From Aquimarina pacifica (GTDB taxonomy: Bacteria; Bacteroidota; Bacteroidia; Flavobacteriales; Flavobacteriaceae): a stretch of 64,000 nucleotides of DNA. Position 1 is the stretch's first letter. The number at the start of each line of letters is the position of its first letter. Under the pieces are notes generated by a model that made no database searches, was not told where the DNA came from, and saw nothing but the letters and a program-made list of their open reading frames with translations. The position numbers were made by a program, and so were the translations under genes. Positions 54,677 to 62,335 of the stretch are shown piece after piece. Location: the NCBI RefSeq assembly GCF_000520955.1, contig NZ_JACC01000007.1, positions 1 to 64,000 of the forward strand, given 5' to 3'.

Positions 54677-56266
54677 TTAGTTTACTTCGTCATTAACAGT
54701 AATAGTTCCGTAATCTAATATATCTACCCTAGGAAGTACTGTTTCATACTTTCTCTCAATAACATCAAGTATTGCATTTGCAGTAAAAGCGTGCGCTCTT
54801 GGTGTAGGATGAACTCCATCCAGAGAAAAGGCTCCTCCTGTAACAAAATCAGAAGTAAGCGATGCGCCACCAGAAAAATACCCTGTTGTTGCTACCTGCT
54901 CTAAATCAGCTGCTGCATCATAAAAAGCAAGGTCATAAACACCCGCTAATGCTTCTATAGTTGCATTATAAACATTACGTGCATTTTCTATTTCTGATTG
55001 TTCCTCAGGGAGCAACACATATTCATCTCCTAATGGAAGAGAGACTCCTATTACAGAGAACTGACCTGCTGTTTCCTCAGGCACATTAAGAGCAACCAAC
55101 TCTGCAAATCTATCTGTATCTAATTGTCCTATTAAACTGCTACTCGTAAGCAGTAATAAATCATCTTCTGTAGCTTGTCTAGCCTGACCAAATTGAGCAG
55201 CGATAATAGGCGCAAGAGCACCAAACGTACCTGCCAAAACAGCCGAAAGACCATCTGTTATATCTGTAAGAGACTCATCTACAATCACCACAGGACTTGC
55301 TTCGGTCGTAGAGAACTCTATTGCTCGATCACCCACACCCAAGAAGGCAAATGCTGCATTAAGCCCAGCATATGTCTCATTAAGAGTTGGTATTTGAGGC
55401 CCAAAATTTGGATCCGCAGGACTTAAAGGCGCATAAGGAACAGTGGTAAAAAACGGAATCGATGTTACACTAGGCAAATTTAACACCACTCCTTTTGCTC
55501 CATTCGCAGTAAGCGCTTCAAGCAATCCATTATACGTTGCAGCAAATACATCTGTATTTGTAATGTCATTACCACCATATGTGGTAGGATCTAAGTTCCC
55601 TTCTGTGTCCTGATTAACTCCTGTACCACCAGAAGTTGCATATCCCAGAATATCATTATTACCAATCCACAGACTAAAAAATGTAGGATTCTGCGCTAAA
55701 GCATCCTCAATAACACTTGATGTTCCTGAAGAAGCAAACCTAGCATAATACGGATTCGAAAGACCATCAGCTACTAATGACACATTACCATACCCTGCAG
55801 CAGCTAAGTGAAAACTTTTTGCTCCGGGCACCCCCATATTATTAAAAGAACCTCCAAGATTAGCAGATATTTCTGTAGTTGGTGTTGCACCCGCATAAAT
55901 AGCTGGCCCTACAGCATTTCCTTCTTCATCAAAAGCCAACACAAATCTATTGTCCAAAATCTGTGTACCTCCTAATAAAGCACCGCCAGTGTTATCAGAC
56001 ATTAACGGCTGTGTAAATTCACCACCTCCAGCAAATGCAAATTGTTGAGATAATATATTAGGATACGAATTTTCTTGTCCTGTAATGTATAATGCATTGT
56101 CTGCATAACCTGCAGTCAAAGAATTTCCTAAGGCTACATAGGTACTAAAGTCAGCTTCACCACTAGAATAAACTCCTACTTCATCAATAGGATTATCAAA
56201 TTCTGGCTCACATGCCACTAATCCTAAAACAAGTATTGCTAAATATTTTATATTTTTCTTCATCAT
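54677..56266 (-). CDS. SGNH/GDSL-family lipoprotein hydrolase
   Basis: 529 residues. Lipoprotein signal MKKNIKYLAILVLGLVAC, followed by the acidic EPEFD. SGNH blocks: YVALGNSLTAGYADN (nucleophile Ser), SLWIGNNDILGYATS (block III Asn in GNND) and DGVHPTPRAHAFTANAI (catalytic Asp/His). It is twice the length of a minimal SGNH domain. Translationally linked to the FadL-type gene five bases upstream, which suggests a lipid or ester substrate: hydrolysis at the outer membrane followed by uptake through the porin. The substrate is inferred only. Confidence 0.9.
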   Translation of the reverse strand: MMKKNIKYLAILVLGLVACEPEFDNPIDEVGVYSSGEADFSTYVALGNSLTAGYADNALYITGQENSYPNILSQQFAFAGGGEFTQPLMSDNTGGALLGGTQILDNRFVLAFDEEGNAVGPAIYAGATPTTEISANLGGSFNNMGVPGAKSFHLAAAGYGNVSLVADGLSNPYYARFASSGTSSVIEDALAQNPTFFSLWIGNNDILGYATSGGTGVNQDTEGNLDPTTYGGNDITNTDVFAATYNGLLEALTANGAKGVVLNLPSVTSIPFFTTVPYAPLSPADPNFGPQIPTLNETYAGLNAAFAFLGVGDRAIEFSTTEASPVVIVDESLTDITDGLSAVLAGTFGALAPIIAAQFGQARQATEDDLLLLTSSSLIGQLDTDRFAELVALNVPEETAGQFSVIGVSLPLGDEYVLLPEEQSEIENARNVYNATIEALAGVYDLAFYDAAADLEQVATTGYFSGGASLTSDFVTGGAFSLDGVHPTPRAHAFTANAILDVIERKYETVLPRVDILDYGTITVNDEVN

Positions 56267-56271
56267 CGTTA

Positions 56272-57531
56272 TTACATTTTATAAGTTAAACCAAGTCCAG
56301 GCGCAAATGCGCTTGATTTATATGTCCCTCCAAAAGATTCTACAGTCCCTGTAGAACTAGTACCAAAATCATAAGACTCGGTAATCTCACTAAATCTCAG
56401 GTAAAAGAAAGAGGCATCTATTGCTAACTTAGAAGTAATGGCATAACTAAAACCACCAGAGAATCCATCGGAATCATTACGTGGTGTTTCTGGAGCAAAA
56501 TATCCTGATTGCACAGGAGACTCATCTCTATAATACCCCGCTCTAAGAGTTATTTTTTCTGTTGCTTCGTATTGCAAACCAAAACGAAATACCGAAGAAT
56601 TCTTATAATTACGAGGATTTACAGAATCAGGATTTGCATCTGTACTACCAAAATCTATATCTAGAGACTCATAAACATCCCAGAACTGCCTGTTAAAATC
56701 AAATGCAAAAAGCCATTTTTTGTATTGATATGATAATCCAACGGTTAATTCTGCAGGCAAGGGTAATGATGCATCAAAAGTTGTTGTACCGTTTGTAAAA
56801 CCTACTGCTGTTGAGTTAGGAACATTACTAAAAGTAGCCTCACCACCTTCTGCCTCAAGAGTTATTTCGCTTCGGTAACTAAATCCTAAACGAAAATTTT
56901 CACTAGGATTAAACATTGCACCAATACTCCATCCCCAATTTGTTACTCCAGAATCGTCTATCGTTACATTAGAACGATTACCTTCAAGATCCTCTGTTGT
57001 TCTGCTCAAATTACGATTAAAGTTTACAGAACCAGTAACAAAAATTGGACCTCCACCGATACTAAACTTATCAGAAAGTTTAAAAGAAAGAGTAGGTTGA
57101 ATATAAATTGCCGCCAATTCTATGTTATTTACCAAATGAGAACCTGGCCAATCCGTCGGCCATGTAACACCACTACCATAAGGCGTATAAACTCCTAAAC
57201 CAGCAGTAAACCAGTCATTTATCCTGTACGAACCATATAAATTAAGTGGCGTTCCTACACCATTATCTGTTTGTGAAGAAGTACCTAACTCTTCATTTTG
57301 ATAAATTATGTCAGTAAAAATACCACTGGCACCAACACTCACATTTAGTTTGTCTTCTAAGTACACTAGACCAGCCGGATTAAAGAATACAAGTTCAGCA
57401 CTATTGACTACTGCCACTCCCGTATGTCCCATAGCCATTGCCCTCTGACCTTGAACACTAACTCTATACCCACCAGCATACGACACCGCAGTGACCGTGG
57501 CAAATAGAACTAATAATAAAAGTTTTCTCAT
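56272..57531 (-). CDS. OmpP1/FadL-family outer-membrane transporter
   Basis: 419 residues. Signal peptide ends at VSYAGG. The N-terminal hatch motif GQRAMAMGHTGVAVV and FFNPAGLVYLEDKL (NPAG) is the FadL signature. The rest is 14-strand barrel-like and ends with an aromatic strand (FAPGLGLTYKM). FadL proteins take up long-chain fatty acids and other hydrophobic molecules. First gene of a two-gene operon with the GDSL lipoprotein. Confidence 0.93.
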   Translation of the reverse strand: MRKLLLLVLFATVTAVSYAGGYRVSVQGQRAMAMGHTGVAVVNSAELVFFNPAGLVYLEDKLNVSVGASGIFTDIIYQNEELGTSSQTDNGVGTPLNLYGSYRINDWFTAGLGVYTPYGSGVTWPTDWPGSHLVNNIELAAIYIQPTLSFKLSDKFSIGGGPIFVTGSVNFNRNLSRTTEDLEGNRSNVTIDDSGVTNWGWSIGAMFNPSENFRLGFSYRSEITLEAEGGEATFSNVPNSTAVGFTNGTTTFDASLPLPAELTVGLSYQYKKWLFAFDFNRQFWDVYESLDIDFGSTDANPDSVNPRNYKNSSVFRFGLQYEATEKITLRAGYYRDESPVQSGYFAPETPRNDSDGFSGGFSYAITSKLAIDASFFYLRFSEITESYDFGTSSTGTVESFGGTYKSSAFAPGLGLTYKM

Positions 57532-57580
57532 AATTAATTAGAATTGTTTTGTTTGTTATAGGGTTTGATAATTGAATTCT

Positions 57581-57614
57581 CAAAATTACTCTAATATACT
57601 AATAATACAACAAA
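57581..57614 (-). promoter_or_regulatory. Promoter of the fadL-GDSL operon
   Basis: Minus strand: TTTG at 57614-57611 (22-bp spacer) or TTG at 57610-57608 (19 bp), then TAATTTTG at 57588-57581. It predicts a leader of about 45 nt. Confidence 0.5.
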
Positions 57615-57650
57615 ATCATAAAAATATTATGCATACACAGTATTTTTTTG

Positions 57651-58418
57651 CTAATTTTTGATAAATTCTAATACTTTACTCAAAAACTCATCCGGGTTCT
57701 CTGCATGCAACCAATGCCCTGCAGCAGGTATTTTTTTTATAACAGCATTCGGGAATTGTATTTTTATGGTATCGATATCTTCATCCAAAATATAATTCGA
57801 CTTTTCGCCTCTGAGAAAAATAGTTTTTCCGGTATACACATAAGCTTTGGAAAGCTCAACCCCTATTTCTTTAGCATTAGCAACCAATGCTTCGAGATGT
57901 ATTCTTAGCCCTAGCTTTTCTTTCTCCTTCCAGTACAAATTTTTAAGAAGAAACATACGGACCCCACTTTCTGCGACATATTCACTAAGTTCCTTATCAG
58001 CCTCACTCCTAGAAGACACACTATCAAAATCCAAAGCACTTAACCCATCCAAAATATCCTGATGATGCAACGGATAATATTTAGGTCCAATATCAGCCAC
58101 TATCAAATACGAAAGCTTATCAGGGTACTTAGAAGCAAATAACATAGCCGTTTTACCCCCCATAGAATGCCCTAAAAGACATATATCTGTAAGATTGTTG
58201 GCTGAACAATATTCTAAAAGATCTTCGGCCATAATTTCATAACTGAAATCTGAACTATGCGGACTTCTCCCATGATTACGCTGATCTAATAGATGAACCT
58301 GAAAACCTCGATCAGCAATCTTTTTACCAAGCGTTTTCCAGTTATCCCCCATCCCCAAGAAACCATGAAGAATTATAAAGGGTTTTCCTTCTCCAAAAAC
58401 ATTTGCGTGTAACTTCAT
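57651..58418 (-). CDS. Alpha/beta-fold hydrolase, YbfF-like esterase
   Basis: 255 residues. Oxyanion motif HGFLGMGDNW, LLDQRNHGRSPHS, nucleophile elbow LLGHSMGGKTAM and C-terminal AAGHWLHAENPDEF (catalytic His). This matches the YbfF esterase branch. Five bases after the pdxJ stop, so co-transcribed with it. The natural substrate is unknown. Confidence 0.92.
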   Translation of the reverse strand: MKLHANVFGEGKPFIILHGFLGMGDNWKTLGKKIADRGFQVHLLDQRNHGRSPHSSDFSYEIMAEDLLEYCSANNLTDICLLGHSMGGKTAMLFASKYPDKLSYLIVADIGPKYYPLHHQDILDGLSALDFDSVSSRSEADKELSEYVAESGVRMFLLKNLYWKEKEKLGLRIHLEALVANAKEIGVELSKAYVYTGKTIFLRGEKSNYILDEDIDTIKIQFPNAVIKKIPAAGHWLHAENPDEFLSKVLEFIKN

Positions 58419-58423
58419 TTGCT

Positions 58424-59137
58424 TTATTTAAGTCTGTGCATATACATATTTATAACATTCTCTAGTCCTAAATATATAGACTCACTGATAAGGGCATGCC
58501 CTATCGAAACCTCTAATAAACCAGGAATATTTTCTTTAAAAAACTTAATATTATCTAAGGATAGATCGTGACCCGCATTAACCCCTATACCAAGATCAAT
58601 CGCTTTTTGAGCACACAAAGCGTATGGTTTCACAACATCTAGATCACCCTTACTATACCCTTCGGCAAATGCCTCAGTATACAGTTCAATCCTATCAGCT
58701 CCAACTTCCGCCGCGCCATCAATAATTTCTAACTTTGGGTCAACAAAAATCGAAGTTCGTATCTCATTCCGTTTAAATTCAGATATAACTTCTTTTAAAA
58801 AATGATGATGTTTTTTTGTATCCCAGCCAGCATTACTCGTAATTGCATCTTCTGCATCAGGCACCAAAGTAACTTGAGTTGGACTAATAGCTAACACCAA
58901 ATCCATAAATTTAGAAATTGGATTTCCTTCTATATTATATTCTGTAACAACAATAGGCTTTAAATCATAGGCATCCTGATAACGTATATGTCGTTCATCA
59001 GGTCTCGGATGTATAGTAATCCCTTGACCCCCAAAATCCTGAATATCCTTTGCTACCTGAACTAAGTTTGGTGTATTTCCTCCTCTAGAATTTCGTAAAG
59101 TTGCTATTTTATTAACGTTAATACTTAACTTTGTCAT
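58424..59137 (-). CDS. pdxJ: Pyridoxine 5'-phosphate synthase
   Basis: 237 residues, standard length. LSINVNKIATLRNSRGG, GITIHPRPDERHIRYQD, ELYTEAFAE and GVNAGHDLSLDNI are the conserved TIM-barrel active-site blocks. It condenses 1-deoxyxylulose 5-phosphate with 3-amino-2-oxopropyl phosphate in vitamin B6 synthesis. Divergent from the CBS gene, with 100 bp between them. Confidence 0.98.
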   Translation of the reverse strand: MTKLSINVNKIATLRNSRGGNTPNLVQVAKDIQDFGGQGITIHPRPDERHIRYQDAYDLKPIVVTEYNIEGNPISKFMDLVLAISPTQVTLVPDAEDAITSNAGWDTKKHHHFLKEVISEFKRNEIRTSIFVDPKLEIIDGAAEVGADRIELYTEAFAEGYSKGDLDVVKPYALCAQKAIDLGIGVNAGHDLSLDNIKFFKENIPGLLEVSIGHALISESIYLGLENVINMYMHRLK

Positions 59138-59237
59138 AGTTTTTGATGTCTTTTACTAAAAATGTAAAAATACGAAGTTGAGAACGCCTCGATTGTATAT
59201 TTTTTGATTATTTTGCATTTCGTAGCCCCCGTTAATT

Positions 59238-59894
59238 ATGAAAACAAGTTTATACATAGTAAATGAAATTGAGCCTCTTGATGTATCTGCAAAAGTAACA
59301 GATACACAATTGTTATTTAATGAACTCACATACACTCACTTTCCTGTATTAAAGGAAGAAATTTATGTAGGGTGTATTTCTGAGGCCGATATCCGATGTT
59401 TTGAAATTGAAAAAGACTTACAAGAATATCAATATGCTCTAGAAGGTTTTTTTGTAAGAAAAGGTGATAATTGGCTTGATATCTTAGAATCATTTGCTCA
59501 GAATAACACTAACATTATGCCCGTCCTTGATGACGACAATAGATATTTGGGTTTTTTTGAGCTTGGAGACATTATCACTCTTTTTAACGAAACGCCATTT
59601 CTAAGTGAACCTGGCAATATTCTAATTGTAGAAAAGGGAATTTTAGATTATTCGTTTAGTGAAATTGCCCAAATCATAGAGTCCAATAATGCCAAAGTAT
59701 TAGGGTTGTTTATTTCTAATATGAAGAATGATGTTACCCAAATTACTATAAAAATTAATGACAGTGACATTAATAATATTGTACAAACTTTTAGAAGATA
59801 TAGCTACAACATTGTATCAAAACATCTTGAAGATTCATTTTTAACAAATCTAAAAGAGCGATCTGAATATTTGGCAAAATATCTTAATATCTAA
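59238..59894 (+). CDS. CBS-domain protein with C-terminal ACT-like region
   Basis: 218 residues. A pair of CBS domains covers ~1-120: ELTYTHFPVLKEEIYVGCIS and NTNIMPVLDDDNRYLGFFEL show the conserved beta-strand pattern of each. Residues ~125-195 (LIVEKGILDYSFSEIAQIIE ... DVTQITIKIN) look like an ACT domain. Such proteins bind adenine nucleotides or other small ligands. 35 bp before nadK, a pairing repeated in many Flavobacteriaceae. Probably a nucleotide-sensing regulator; ligand unknown. Confidence 0.9.
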   Translation: MKTSLYIVNEIEPLDVSAKVTDTQLLFNELTYTHFPVLKEEIYVGCISEADIRCFEIEKDLQEYQYALEGFFVRKGDNWLDILESFAQNNTNIMPVLDDDNRYLGFFELGDIITLFNETPFLSEPGNILIVEKGILDYSFSEIAQIIESNNAKVLGLFISNMKNDVTQITIKINDSDINNIVQTFRRYSYNIVSKHLEDSFLTNLKERSEYLAKYLNI

Positions 59895-59929
59895 AAAAAG
59901 AAGGAAATTATAACACAAATAAAACAAAA

Positions 59930-60814
59930 ATGAAGATCGGTATATATGGCCAATTCTATCATAAAAACTCAGGAATCTACATCCAGCAGTTGCTAGAAAC
60001 ACTTGACGAGAACAATGTAGAGGTAGTAATTGAGAAAAATTTTTTAGAATTAATAAATCTTCATGACGAAATAGATAAGTCATACTCTCATTTTAGTACG
60101 TTCGAAGAACTCGATACTTCTTATGATTTATTCTTTAGTATCGGAGGGGATGGTACCATTCTTAGAACCATTACCTATGTACGTGATTTAGGCATCCCTA
60201 TTGCCGGAATTAACACAGGAAGACTTGGCTTTTTAGCTACTATTCAGAAAGAAGAAATAAAAGATAGTATTGCCCTCATACTTGAAAAGAAATTTTACAC
60301 ATCTTCAAGAAGTCTTGTCACAATTGAAACTGTTCCCGCAAACAAAGAATTCGGAGTACTAAATTTTGCAATGAATGAAATTGCCGTAAGTAGGAGAAAT
60401 ACAACCTCAATGATTACAGTTCACACCAGTCTTAATGATGAGTTTTTAACCTCATATTGGGCAGATGGATTAATTGTTTCTACACCTACGGGATCAACAG
60501 GATATTCATTAAGTTGCGGTGGCCCAGTCATGATGCCAGAAGCAGAAAGTATGGTACTTACCCCAATCGCTCCTCACAACCTCAATGCAAGACCTTTAGT
60601 CATACCAGAAACAACAGAGATTGAACTGCAAGTGTCAAGCAGAGAAGACACCTATTTAGTCTCTCTAGATTCTAGAACTCATACCTTACCTAATGAAACA
60701 ACTATAATTATAAAAAAAGCACCCTTCAAAATCAATATGGTAGTTTTACAAGACGATAGCTTTATAAAAACACTACGCAAAAAGATGCTTTGGGGAGAAG
60801 ATAAACGTAATTGA
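59930..60814 (+). CDS. nadK: NAD kinase
   Basis: 294 residues. FSIGGDGTILRTITYV (GGDG ATP/polyphosphate site), NTGRLGFLATIQ, YWADGLIVSTPTGSTGYSL and LSCGGPVMMPEA are the family blocks. It phosphorylates NAD to NADP. Second gene of the CBS-nadK pair. Confidence 0.98.
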   Translation: MKIGIYGQFYHKNSGIYIQQLLETLDENNVEVVIEKNFLELINLHDEIDKSYSHFSTFEELDTSYDLFFSIGGDGTILRTITYVRDLGIPIAGINTGRLGFLATIQKEEIKDSIALILEKKFYTSSRSLVTIETVPANKEFGVLNFAMNEIAVSRRNTTSMITVHTSLNDEFLTSYWADGLIVSTPTGSTGYSLSCGGPVMMPEAESMVLTPIAPHNLNARPLVIPETTEIELQVSSREDTYLVSLDSRTHTLPNETTIIIKKAPFKINMVVLQDDSFIKTLRKKMLWGEDKRN

Positions 60815-60867
60815 ACAATAAAAAGTACTAAAAAGTGTTTTTTATGCATACTATTTTACTCAAATTA

Positions 60868-60896
60868 TTGTGTAGTAAAGTTAATTGTTATATTTG
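60868..60896 (+). promoter_or_regulatory. Promoter of the DUF6089-uppS-bamA unit
   Basis: TTG (60868-60870), 18 bp, TATATTTG (60889-60896): a strong consensus match. The predicted leader is only about 12 nt. Confidence 0.6.
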
Positions 60897-60913
60897 CAAA
60901 CTTTTGAAAATCT

Positions 60914-61588
60914 ATGAGATACTTAAAATCACTTATAATTGTTGTGTTTTTCGTACAACCAATTGCATCGCAAACCTATGAAGTAGGTTTGATGGCAGGG
61001 GGTGCTAATTTTATTGGTGACGTAGGTGCCACAACATATATCGCTCCGAACAACATAGCCATTGGCGCCATAGGAAAATGGAACCGAAGTAAAAGACACG
61101 CATTTAGAGCGTCTTTTTTATATGCTGAGCTAAGCGCAGATGACAGCAAAGGTGATGCAAGAAGAAAAGAAAGAGGATTGAGCTTTGACAATTCTATTAA
61201 AGAAATATCATTGGGAATGGAGTTTAATTTCTGGGATTGGTTCTTATATGATGGCGAATCTCAATCAACTCCTTATCTGTACACAGGATTAACTACATTT
61301 AATTATGGTGCATCTGCAATTGATGCAAATAATGAAATTAATGTACATTCGAATAAATGGAGCTTTGCTATCCCTATGGTATTAGGTATCAAAAAAACAG
61401 TAGGTCGAAAATTTGTACTTGCCGCAGAAATCGGTGCACGCTATACATTTACGGATAATATTGACGGTAGCGCCGAAGATGATTTTGGAGCAGGTTTTGG
61501 CAATTTAAATAACAACGACTGGTATGTATTTACCGGTATAACATTTTCATACACTTGGGGGAGAATCCCATGTCAGTGTGCTTTTTAA
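60914..61588 (+). CDS. DUF6089 outer-membrane protein
   Basis: 224 residues. Signal peptide MRYLKSLIIVVFFVQPIASQ, then EVGLMAGGANFIGDVGATTY, the DUF6089 start, and a small eight-strand-like barrel ending FTGITFSYTWGRIPCQCAF. It precedes uppS and bamA, an order conserved in Flavobacteriaceae, which hints at an envelope role. Function unproven. The stop lies five bases before the uppS ATG. Confidence 0.88.
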   Translation: MRYLKSLIIVVFFVQPIASQTYEVGLMAGGANFIGDVGATTYIAPNNIAIGAIGKWNRSKRHAFRASFLYAELSADDSKGDARRKERGLSFDNSIKEISLGMEFNFWDWFLYDGESQSTPYLYTGLTTFNYGASAIDANNEINVHSNKWSFAIPMVLGIKKTVGRKFVLAAEIGARYTFTDNIDGSAEDDFGAGFGNLNNNDWYVFTGITFSYTWGRIPCQCAF

Positions 61589-61593
61589 AAAAA

Positions 61594-62331
61594 ATGATTG
61601 ACAAAGAACAATTAAATTCTAATATCCCTCAACATGTTGCCATCATTATGGATGGTAATGGTCGATGGGCTAAAAAAAAGGGCTTATTTAGAGCAATTGG
61701 GCATGAAAATGGCACAAAGGCAGTTAGACAAGCTGTAGAAAGTTGTGCTGATATTGGTGTAAAAAACCTCACTTTGTATGCATTCTCTACAGAAAACTGG
61801 AACAGACCAAAGCTAGAAGTAGAAACTCTTATGAAGCTCCTGGTTAGCTCTTTAAAAAAAGAAATTAAAACCCTACAGGACAACAACATAAAGCTCAATG
61901 CAATTGGCAATCTTGAAACACTTCCTGAAAAAGCAAGAACAGAACTTTTAGAAGTAATCCATAAGACCAAAGAAAATTCGCATATGACACTTACTCTGGC
62001 TCTTAGTTATGGAAGCCGGGAGGAACTAACAAAAACTATACAAGAAATAAGTATTAAAGTTAAAAATGGTGTAATTTCGCCACATCTTATAAATGAAACA
62101 GTCATTAATGAGCATTTGTATACTAATGACCTGCCTGATGTAGACTTATTGATACGCACAAGCGGCGAGCAGCGTATCAGTAATTTTTTATTGTGGCAGA
62201 TTGCGTATGCAGAATTATATTTTACAGAAGTATTATGGCCAGATTTTAAAAAAGAAGATTTGTACGAAGCCATATACAATTATCAAAAAAGAGAAAGAAG
62301 ATTTGGAAAAACTAGTGAGCAGCTCAGTTAA
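61594..62331 (+). CDS. uppS: Isoprenyl transferase (undecaprenyl diphosphate synthase)
   Basis: 245 residues from the ATG at 61594 (MIDKEQLNSNIPQHVAII). A longer frame back to 61555 overlaps the previous gene and is unlikely. Blocks: IMDGNGRWAKKKG (catalytic Asp), YAFSTENWNRP, DLLIRTSGEQRISNFLLWQ and FTEVLWPDF. It makes the C55 carrier lipid used for peptidoglycan and for the polysaccharide operon in this window. Four bases before bamA. Confidence 0.97.
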   Translation: MIDKEQLNSNIPQHVAIIMDGNGRWAKKKGLFRAIGHENGTKAVRQAVESCADIGVKNLTLYAFSTENWNRPKLEVETLMKLLVSSLKKEIKTLQDNNIKLNAIGNLETLPEKARTELLEVIHKTKENSHMTLTLALSYGSREELTKTIQEISIKVKNGVISPHLINETVINEHLYTNDLPDVDLLIRTSGEQRISNFLLWQIAYAELYFTEVLWPDFKKEDLYEAIYNYQKRERRFGKTSEQLS

Positions 62332-62335
62332 AGAA

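Noticed and set aside
61555..61593. Longer UppS start overlapping the DUF6089 gene
   Set aside because: The Met at 61594 is immediately before the conserved family start and avoids a 34-bp overlap.
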